DNA from: Rothia mucilaginosa ATCC 25296
GTDB taxonomy: Bacteria > Actinomycetota > Actinomycetes > Actinomycetales > Micrococcaceae
Length of the DNA: 64,000 nt
Assembly: GCF_000175615.1 (NCBI RefSeq)
Contig: NZ_ACVO01000015.1
Span: forward strand, 1 to 64,000
Direction: 5' to 3'
Shown here: in pieces, positions 35,562 to 41,633 of the stretch
Numbering within the stretch: position 1 is the first letter of the stretch
Layout of the letters: each line of letters opens with the position of its first letter
The notes under the pieces: model-generated
What the model saw: the letters and a program-made list of their open reading frames with translations, nothing else
What the model was told of the DNA's origin: nothing
Database searches by the model: none
Made by a program: the position numbers and the translations under genes

Positions 35562-35834
35562 TTATGCCTTGTTGCGGCGCATGACCGACAGGATGAGTGC
35601 GGCCATGAGGGCGATAAAGGCGACGGGGAGGAGGACCAGCGGAATCTGGCTCATGAGGGCGGGCGGCGCTGCCCCAACCCACTTCATCACGAGCATGGCG
35701 ACTCCGGTGAGCAGGCAAATCAGGGCGAGAAGCGCACCTGCCGCGCCGAGCCAACGGATAGCTCCGGCGTAGGGAAGGGGCGCGGGTGCCTGGTCTGCGG
35801 TACTGCGCGTGTCCTGTACGGGTTCATTACTCAT
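35562..35834 (-). CDS. Small two-helix membrane protein, unknown
   Basis: A 90-residue protein with a hydrophilic N-terminus (1-25) and two membrane helices (about 27-50 and 62-84), ending in RRNKA. There is no recognised domain. It lies 74 bases upstream of the response regulator on the same strand and may be the first gene of that operon, perhaps as an accessory of the sensor, though this is only positional. Confidence 0.65.
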   Translation of the reverse strand: MSNEPVQDTRSTADQAPAPLPYAGAIRWLGAAGALLALICLLTGVAMLVMKWVGAAPPALMSQIPLVLLPVAFIALMAALILSVMRRNKA

Positions 35835-35975
35835 AAATTTAACCGTATCAGCTCACACACAGCTGTTAATGGGTGAAGCCCCAGATTTAGCGGTTTGAGA
35901 CTCAAATTCACAGCGTATGCGAAGCTTGGGGCGGGCGCCGCAATGTTTGCGCACGCGAGATGCTTTAATAGGGGT

Positions 35976-36710
35976 ATGTCTGAACAGGTTATTGAACTGC
36001 TCCCCGAAACTACGCCCGCTACTGACGCGCCTGCAGAGTCCGTTGCGCCTTCTGCCGCGCCTGAGAGCACCGACGAGGGTAGCGCTGTACCTGCTGAGAC
36101 TCAGCCCTCCGTGAACGCTGAGGAGACTGAGGCGGCTGATACGACCGCTGAGGAATCTGCTGCCGAAGAAACCGCACAGAACGAAGACTCCACCCCCGAC
36201 CCCTTCACCCCGCTGGATGAAGAGGTGGGTGCCCCCTCCCTGGGTGTTCCGCACAAGCTGCGCCGCACCTCCAAGGTGGACGAGATTCTTGCCGCCGCCA
36301 AGGATGTGGCGTTGCAGGGCGTTCAGGAAATCGCCCCGGCACACGCTATCGGCCTGGTGCACCACGTGCGCGCCGAGGAAGAGCGTCTGAGCACTCACCT
36401 TTTCGAGTGCACCCTGCCCGGTTACCGCGGCTGGTTCTGGTTCGCGACCCTCTCGCGTGCGCCTCGCTCCCGCGTGGCAACGATCTGCGAGGTGGGCCTG
36501 CTGCCCGGCGACGACGCACTGATTGCGCCGGATTGGGTGCCGTGGGCTGACCGCGTTCGCCCGGAAGACCTGGAGGAGAACACCGCGCAGGAGAACGCAG
36601 AGTCTGCTGAAACCGCTGAGGCAGAGGAATCTGCTGAGCCCGCAGAGAACAAAGCGGAAGAGAACGAATCTGCCGTGGAAGAAACCGCTGAGGCTGAGTC
36701 CGCAGAATAA
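35976..36710 (+). CDS. DUF3027 family protein
   Basis: A 244-residue actinobacterial protein. Residues 1-85 are acidic, rich in Glu, Ala and Thr. The DUF3027 core (about 90-195) has VALQGVQEIAPAHAIGLVHHV, LPGYRGWFWFATLSRAPRSRVATICEV and GDDALIAPDWVPWADRVRPEDL. The tail is again Glu/Ala-rich. Function is unknown across the family. The ATG at 35976 is supported by the weak GGGG just upstream and by lack of similarity before it. Confidence 0.85.
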   Translation: MSEQVIELLPETTPATDAPAESVAPSAAPESTDEGSAVPAETQPSVNAEETEAADTTAEESAAEETAQNEDSTPDPFTPLDEEVGAPSLGVPHKLRRTSKVDEILAAAKDVALQGVQEIAPAHAIGLVHHVRAEEERLSTHLFECTLPGYRGWFWFATLSRAPRSRVATICEVGLLPGDDALIAPDWVPWADRVRPEDLEENTAQENAESAETAEAEESAEPAENKAEENESAVEETAEAESAE

Positions 36711-36771
36711 GCCTACCGTCTACTCCTCTTAATAAGGGGTGGGTTAGCAAAAGCGTATATATCAAGGTGTC

Positions 36772-36807
36772 TTGAGTCGTCCAATGAGTTTTCATTGGAC
36801 GACTCAA
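36772..36807. promoter_or_regulatory. Perfect 36-base palindromic hairpin upstream of dtxR
   Basis: The 16-base arms TTGAGTCGTCCAATGA and TCATTGGACGACTCAA are perfectly complementary around GTTT. No T run follows on the plus strand. It may end the DUF3027 message or be a protein-binding site. Confidence 0.7.
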
Positions 36808-36869
36808 TGACTTAAGCCGTGGCAAAAGCCGCTGAAAAAGTACATAATAGATTATTGAATTAAGTAACG

Positions 36870-36891
36870 ACTTAGGCAGTGCTATCTAAGT
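36870..36891. promoter_or_regulatory. Imperfect palindrome over the dtxR promoter, candidate autoregulatory box
   Basis: ACTTAG and CTAAGT form perfect 6-base arms around 10 bases, and the centre has TTAGG like the DtxR consensus. It covers a possible extended -10 (TGCTATCTA, 36880-36888) 30 bases before the dtxR start. Confidence 0.4.
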
Positions 36892-36920
36892 ACTGTTGCG
36901 GTGATAGCTGGGAGAGATAT

Positions 36921-37625
36921 ATGACAGACCTCATCGATACCACAGAGATGTATTTGCGCACCATCCTCGAACTGGAGGAAGAGGGCATCGTCCCCATGCG
37001 TGCGCGCATCGCTGAACGACTCGAGCACTCCGGCCCGACCGTTTCCCAGACTGTGGCACGCATGGAGAAGCACGGCCTGCTCACCGTTGAGCCGGACCGC
37101 CACCTCGAACTGACCGAGGAAGGCCGCCACAAGGCGGTCGAGGTGATGCGTAAGCACCGCCTGGCTGAGCGCCTGCTCTCCGACATTATTGGTCTGGAAC
37201 TTGAGTACGTGCACGAAGAGGCATGCCGCTGGGAACACGTCATGAGTGACAAGGTGGAGAAGCGCATCCTGGAGATGCTTAAGGACCCCAAGTTCTCCCC
37301 GTACGGTAACGCTATCCCCGGCCTGGAGGATCTGGGCCACACTAGCGAGAAGAACGACGAGCGTACCGTGCCCATGTCCCTGGCGGCACGCGACTCCGGT
37401 CCCGAGGACCGTTTCACTATCTCTCGTTTCCCTGAGTCCATTCAGACTGACATTGAGTTGCTGAAGCTGCTGGCTGACGCAGGTATTGTCTACGGCGCTT
37501 CGGTGTCCGTGGTTGCTGGCCAGGACGATGACGTGATTGTTCACGCTGACGGTGAAGAGGACACCCTCTCCCTGGATATGGACGTGGCAAACGCAATTGT
37601 GGTCAAGCGCGGCGGCAACCTCTAA
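36921..37625 (+). CDS. dtxR: Iron-dependent repressor of the DtxR/IdeR family
   Basis: A 234-residue metalloregulator. The N-terminal helix-turn-helix contains RARIAERLEHSGPTVSQTVARMEKHGLL. All key metal ligands of diphtheria DtxR occur at matching positions: Met10, His79, Glu83, His98, Cys102, Glu105 and His106 (HEEACRWEH). The third, SH3-like domain is present (about 155-230), as in DtxR and IdeR and unlike MntR. With Fe2+ bound such proteins repress siderophore and iron-uptake genes and can activate storage genes. The ATG follows GGGAGAGATAT. The catechol operon about 9 kb upstream and the VIT1/dps genes 11-13 kb downstream are natural targets. Confidence 0.95.
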   Translation: MTDLIDTTEMYLRTILELEEEGIVPMRARIAERLEHSGPTVSQTVARMEKHGLLTVEPDRHLELTEEGRHKAVEVMRKHRLAERLLSDIIGLELEYVHEEACRWEHVMSDKVEKRILEMLKDPKFSPYGNAIPGLEDLGHTSEKNDERTVPMSLAARDSGPEDRFTISRFPESIQTDIELLKLLADAGIVYGASVSVVAGQDDDVIVHADGEEDTLSLDMDVANAIVVKRGGNL

Positions 37626-37664
37626 GCTCTAAATTCTGAGAATCCGCTAACCCAGTTCACGCTA

Positions 37665-37709
37665 AACGGTGGTATCGCCTTCCTTAGTGGAGGCGGTGCC
37701 GCCGTTTTT
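37665..37709 (+). terminator. Intrinsic terminator of dtxR
   Basis: A 16-bp stem with several G-U pairs (37665-37680 with 37691-37706) is followed by TTT. Confidence 0.82.
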
Positions 37710-38189
37710 GTGCGCGTGTTAGGGCTACTCGGTCTTGCGGGGAGGTTTTGGGGAGCTGAGGTGCCTGGTGGGTGGGGTATTTCAGAGTTTGGTCATGTGC
37801 GTGGGCGCATATACTCCTCTCTCAGAGTTTTAGCAACTGCGCTTGAGTGCATTTTTCGGGTTTTTCGCTTAAATCTAAGGTTGAAACTGAGGGAAACGCC
37901 GATGTTTGAGCAATCTCTGAGAATGGACATTTAAGAGATAAGGGTCATTTTTAAGAGTTTTGAACCCTGTCCTTAAGGGGTGCTGGTGCATTAAAAGCGA
38001 ATGTGCATCCTTGTGAAATGCCTAGTCAAGTGCCTTAAAAGGTAGATAAGGGTTCCGTTGAGAGGGGGTCAAATGCCTGGAGTGCCAAGTTTTCCCCCAG
38101 GGTGAAAGTCCAAAATTTAAGCCCGAATGAAGTGACAACTGGGAGTTTTCTGTGTATTCTCGATTTGTGCCCAAATCCTCATCGTAAGA
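37710..38189. promoter_or_regulatory. Long gene-free region leading into the riboswitch
   Basis: No credible gene is seen in these 480 bases; the short open frame at 37710-37934 has no ribosome binding site and no protein-like features. The DNA is more AT-rich than its surroundings and presumably holds the promoter of the long leader mRNA of the NlpC/P60 gene. Confidence 0.5.
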
Positions 38190-38380
38190 GAGCACCGTCG
38201 AAGCAGTTCCGCTGAGTTCTGCCAACGCTTCGATGTACGTCTACCCAATATGGCAGAAGCGGGGGACCCAATCCCCAAGCTGGGATACGGCATCTCAATC
38301 GAGAAGCCTCGGGGCTAAGTCACTTCGGTGGCCGAGCGAATCCATGCTCGAGCCCGACAGCTCACCTCGTCAGGCAATGG
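38190..38380 (+). ncRNA. c-di-AMP riboswitch (ydaO/yuaA type)
   Basis: The leader carries the recognisable ydaO-class core segments. GCGGGGGACCCAATCCCC is at about 38269-38277 onward, TGGGATACGGCATC follows, and the highly conserved CGACAGCTCACCTCG is at 38355-38369, followed by TCAGGC. The order and spacing match actinobacterial members that precede resuscitation-factor and NlpC/P60 cell-wall hydrolases. These RNAs normally turn expression off when c-di-AMP is high. The motif ends right before the GGAGGAAT ribosome binding site of the hydrolase gene. The exact 5' edge is uncertain. Confidence 0.85.
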
Positions 38381-38391
38381 AGGAATTACCA

Positions 38392-39078
38392 ATGGCTAAG
38401 AAGATTGTACGTACCGCAGGTGCAACCCTCGCAGCAGGCGCAATCCTGCTCGGCTCGACCGTTCCCGCGAACGCATTCGCACAGATCCCCGCTGCGGCTG
38501 ATCTGTCCTACGACTACACCAACTACGAGTTCGACTACACCAGTTACAACACCCCCGCAACCACCTACGTTGCACCCCAGGCTCAGGCACAGCAGACCTA
38601 CGTTGCTCCCGCAGCAGCTCCGGCACCCGCAGCTGAGACCACCTACGTAGCACCCCAGGTTGAGACCCAGCAGGCTTACGTTGCACCCGTTGCAGCACAG
38701 ACCGAGGCTCCCGCAGCTTCCTCCGCTTCCACCGGTAACGCATCCCGCGACGCAATCGTTGCAACCGCAATGAGCGGTCTGGGCGGCGCATACGTTTGGG
38801 GCGGCAAGACCTTCGGTGCATGGGACTGCTCCGGCTTCACCTCCTGGGTTTTCGCTCAGCACGGCATCAAGCTGACCGCTTTCACCTACGCAATGAAGAA
38901 CGAGCTGCGCCCGACCGCTAACCCCCAGCCCGGCGACATCGTCTTCCAGAACGGCTACAGCCACGTTGGTATCTACCTGGGCGACGGCAAGATGATCTCC
39001 GCTCTGAACCCCACCAACGGTACCCTGGTGCACCCCACCTCCTGGATGTCCGTTGACGGCTACTACACCGCTCTCTAA
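38392..39078 (+). CDS. Secreted NlpC/P60 peptidoglycan endopeptidase
   Basis: A 228-residue secreted hydrolase. A signal peptide is at about 1-29 (cleavage near ANAFA-Q). A Tyr/Ala/Pro-rich linker has three YVAPQ-like repeats (about 58-100). The NlpC/P60 domain (about 117-228) has catalytic Cys146 in WDCSGF, His191 in SHVGIYLG, and a polar third residue near Asn206. Such enzymes cut the gamma-D-Glu-DAP (or Lys) bond in peptidoglycan stems. ATG 38392 follows GGAGGAATTACC. It is controlled by the c-di-AMP riboswitch, linking wall cleavage to c-di-AMP. Confidence 0.93.
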   Translation: MAKKIVRTAGATLAAGAILLGSTVPANAFAQIPAAADLSYDYTNYEFDYTSYNTPATTYVAPQAQAQQTYVAPAAAPAPAAETTYVAPQVETQQAYVAPVAAQTEAPAASSASTGNASRDAIVATAMSGLGGAYVWGGKTFGAWDCSGFTSWVFAQHGIKLTAFTYAMKNELRPTANPQPGDIVFQNGYSHVGIYLGDGKMISALNPTNGTLVHPTSWMSVDGYYTAL

Positions 39079-39120
39079 GCCTTAGCGCATAAGAGCTGGG
39101 TCTAGCCCAACATACTTCTC

Positions 39121-39156
39121 AAAAGGCGCCTACCCCGCACGGGGTGGGCGCTTTTT
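39121..39156 (+). terminator. Intrinsic terminator of the NlpC/P60 gene
   Basis: The stem AAAAGGCGCCTACCCC / GGGGTGGGCGCTTTTT has a GCAC loop and ends in five T. Confidence 0.93.
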
Positions 39157-39176
39157 GCGTACCCGAGAGATTCTAT

Positions 39177-39226
39177 GAAAATACCGCCGAGAACGCGCCT
39201 TAGTATGGGTGCATTCTCGGCGGTAT
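39177..39226 (-). terminator. Terminator of the DUF4031-HD gene (minus strand)
   Basis: A perfect 13-bp stem (39181-39193 with 39214-39226, ATACCGCCGAGAA/TTCTCGGCGGTAT). On the minus strand it runs into TTTTC. Confidence 0.8.
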
Positions 39227-39245
39227 GTGTTTTAGGTGTATGCGG

Positions 39246-40274
39246 CTAGGACGCGAGAGCCTGCAGAAGCCCCTGCGGGTCCTGTGCCCACTCGCTGAGC
39301 TCTGCCTGCAGATTAGTCTGCGCGGGCTCCTCCCAGAGCTGTAGAGCCTGTTCGGAGAGGAAGATACGCTTACGCCCCAGGATCGAACGCAGGAAGGTCG
39401 TACGACCGGTGCGGAACGCCTCATCGTCAAAATGGGAGTACTCGCTACGCACCCCGCGCAGGTAGCGGCGGTAGCGTGCCGAATCAGCCGCCAGGATAGC
39501 CATATCGGCATCGAGGAAAAACTGAATATCCGCCGGCTCATAGCCCGCCGGTAGGTCAACAGACTCGGGCAACTCGTGGGTTGCCGTGGCATGCACCAGA
39601 AGGCACACCATCTGCAGCTCGTCACCACTGAGCAGGCCCGCGGTAACCAGCGGCTCCAGGGAGATGCTCGCCAGCTGCTCGCTACGGCGCTCATCCTCAC
39701 CCGGTGCGCCCTCATAGACCGCGTCGTGGAACCACGCCGCCAGAACCAACGCCAGGGGAGTAGAACCCTGCATGCGGTGTGTGTAGAGGCGGTCCAGGTC
39801 GGTGAGCATCTGCGAAAGGTGCCCGCTGTGGTGGTAGGCGCGGTGCGGCTGCTCCCACGCCTGCAACAGGCTCTCACCCAGCTCCGCCACCTGTGCCGTG
39901 AGCTGAGTCCGCAGCTCGGCAGGAGCCTCCACATGCTTGAGACGGGGTGTATTAAGGCGGGGCGCAAACGCCGCCTCCCAGGCGCGAAGCAGGCGCGGGC
40001 GAATCTTCTCGGGGCGTTCCTTCAAGGGAATCCGCAGACCGCTGGCAATGAGCGTGCGAGTTAGCTCCGCACCGCTGAGCTCAACCGCGCCCGCCCGCAC
40101 CAGCTCGTCGTAGAGGTGTGCCGGCACGTCGTAGTGGTCGCGGTCGAAAGCACGCACACTGATGCCCGCCGCTGCGGCGAACTCGTGCAGTTCCGCCAGG
40201 GATACATCGGAGATGAGGTGTGAGAAGACGGTGCCGTGTGCGGGCCAGGTGGGCGGGTCAATGTAGATGCTCAT
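39246..40274 (-). CDS. DUF4031 domain fused to HD-type phosphohydrolase-like domain
   Basis: A 342-residue protein. Residues 1-80 are DUF4031 (MSIYIDPPTWPAHGTVFSHL, then AFDRDHYDVPAHLYDELV). Residues about 130-340 are an HD-like predicted metal-dependent hydrolase, with AYHHSGHLSQML, the HD pair in LAAWFHDAVYEG, EDERRSEQ and a later His in LLVHATATHE. The DUF4031-HD combination is common in actinobacteria and its substrate is unknown. The start at 40274 is where DUF4031 similarity begins. It is divergent from tRNA-Arg. Confidence 0.84.
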   Translation of the reverse strand: MSIYIDPPTWPAHGTVFSHLISDVSLAELHEFAAAAGISVRAFDRDHYDVPAHLYDELVRAGAVELSGAELTRTLIASGLRIPLKERPEKIRPRLLRAWEAAFAPRLNTPRLKHVEAPAELRTQLTAQVAELGESLLQAWEQPHRAYHHSGHLSQMLTDLDRLYTHRMQGSTPLALVLAAWFHDAVYEGAPGEDERRSEQLASISLEPLVTAGLLSGDELQMVCLLVHATATHELPESVDLPAGYEPADIQFFLDADMAILAADSARYRRYLRGVRSEYSHFDDEAFRTGRTTFLRSILGRKRIFLSEQALQLWEEPAQTNLQAELSEWAQDPQGLLQALAS

Positions 40275-40448
40275 TCGTACATTGTAGGAGCGGTTCTGCT
40301 GCCGGGTGCGGGTGTCCTCAGGCGGTGAACACTGGCTGGGGCAGGGATTGGGGCAGGGGATGGGCGAGGCGCGGTTGCGGGTGGATGCTGGCGGCTTGGG
40401 CGGGCTGTGCGGACTCGCGGTGCGGGGTGCTTTATACTGGATAGGTAC

Positions 40449-40521
40449 GCCCTCGTAGCTCAGGGGATAGAGCACTTCTCTCCTAAAGAAGGTGTCGGAC
40501 GTTCGAATCGTCTCGGGGGCA
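40449..40521 (+). tRNA. tRNA-Arg (anticodon CCT)
   Basis: A 73-base cloverleaf. The acceptor stem GCCCTCG/CGGGGGC has one G-U pair. The D arm is GCTCAGGGGATAGAGC, the anticodon stem CTTCT/AGAAG holds the loop CTCCTAA (anticodon CCT), and the T arm contains GTTCGAATC. It reads AGG codons. CCA is not encoded in the gene. There is no integrase or attachment-site repeat beside it. Confidence 0.96.
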
Positions 40522-40548
40522 CACAGAACCGGTAGTCACGCCGGTACG

Positions 40549-40592
40549 AGAAAACCGCCCGTCGCTTGCAGTAGCAGGCGCGGGCGGTTTCT
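40549..40592 (+). terminator. Terminator after tRNA-Arg
   Basis: GAAAACCGCCCG...CGGGCGGTTTC has internal pairing around AGTA, followed by a TCTCTGTTTCT stretch. It may also serve the convergent PhnB-like gene. Confidence 0.85.
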
Positions 40593-40631
40593 CTGTTTCT
40601 GCACGTAACGAGCACTCAAGAAAACACGTTG

Positions 40632-41489
40632 TTATAGCTGAGACAGGTCAATCTTGCCCATCAGCAGGATCTTCTGGCGAGCGGCCTTATCCGCCATCAG
40701 CTCAGCAATATTGTGCGGGACAACCTGCCAAGAAATACCCCAGCGATCTACACACCAGCCGCAACGCTCCGCCTCAGGTATAGCCGAGAGCTGCTCCCAA
40801 TAGTAATCAATCTCCTCCTGGGTACGGCACAAAAGAACTACCGAAACCCCCGGCGTGAATGTGAAATCGTGGAAAGTACCGGAATCAGTAGCCGCCATCC
40901 AGGTGCCGTGCAGGTTGAAGTCGGTAAACATGACCGCATCTGCCTCAAAGGGGCTACCTTCCGGATAGTGGTACAGGGTGCCGCGGCGGGCATCATCAAA
41001 CATGGAAATCCAGCCGTTGGTGGCTTCCTCTGCATTGCCGTGATTCGTGCCGCCAAACATGAAAGAAGGCACGACGAAGGGTCGCGGGTCCCCTGCAGGA
41101 TTGGTAAGCATCAGCTGCCAGGTCATACCAAAACGATCACGCACCCAGGCGTAGCGTGGGGAGAAAGGATACTCACCCAGTTCCATCAGCACACCGCCGG
41201 TACTTAGCTCTTCGTAGAGTTCATCGAGGTATGCTTGCGCCTGCGCCTCACCGCCGAAGAGGAGCGGGTCAAAGTTTAGGATGCAACTGATGGACTGGTT
41301 CGGGACGTACCGGTCATCACCGTTAATGAGCGAGAGCTGGAAGCCGTGGATGCTTAGAGTCGTGAGTCCGGGCACCTGTTCCATGATGGAAGCATCGCGA
41401 AAAACCCTGGTATAGAACTGTGCGGCTTCGTCGGCTGAGCCATTGCACCATAGGGCTATTGAGAGGCTCGGAGGTAAGGTCTGGGTCAT
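40632..41489 (-). CDS. PhnB-like VOC-superfamily protein, two tandem domains
   Basis: A 285-residue protein with two 3-demethylubiquinone-methyltransferase-type (PhnB/YjdN) domains of the glyoxalase/VOC fold. The first is about 5-135 (LSIALWCNGSADEAAQFYTRVF, ending YAWVRDRFGMTWQLML). The second is about 140-275 (PSFMFGGTNHGNAEEATNGWISMF, ending RCGWCVDRWGISWQVVP). The proteins are not methyltransferases despite the domain name. Function is unknown, and possible roles include antibiotic or metabolite binding. It stands alone. Confidence 0.85.
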   Translation of the reverse strand: MTQTLPPSLSIALWCNGSADEAAQFYTRVFRDASIMEQVPGLTTLSIHGFQLSLINGDDRYVPNQSISCILNFDPLLFGGEAQAQAYLDELYEELSTGGVLMELGEYPFSPRYAWVRDRFGMTWQLMLTNPAGDPRPFVVPSFMFGGTNHGNAEEATNGWISMFDDARRGTLYHYPEGSPFEADAVMFTDFNLHGTWMAATDSGTFHDFTFTPGVSVVLLCRTQEEIDYYWEQLSAIPEAERCGWCVDRWGISWQVVPHNIAELMADKAARQKILLMGKIDLSQL

Positions 41490-41633
41490 GCGGTCATCCT
41501 AGCATGACTATTCTGTGCCACCGGTGTGCCGTTGCCGATTTAGGCTGTGAGGCTGATTGACCGAACGGGTGGGAGCCGCGGAGTAAATGCGGTAGCATGG
41601 AATATCGAACGTGTATTCTAGGCAGCGAGGTAG

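Noticed and set aside
37710..37934. 74-codon open frame after dtxR
   Set aside because: It begins inside the T run of the dtxR terminator. There is no ribosome binding site and no protein-like features.
40449..40521. tRNA-Arg as integration site of a genomic island
   Set aside because: No integrase, no repeat of the tRNA 3' end and no compositional shift on either side.
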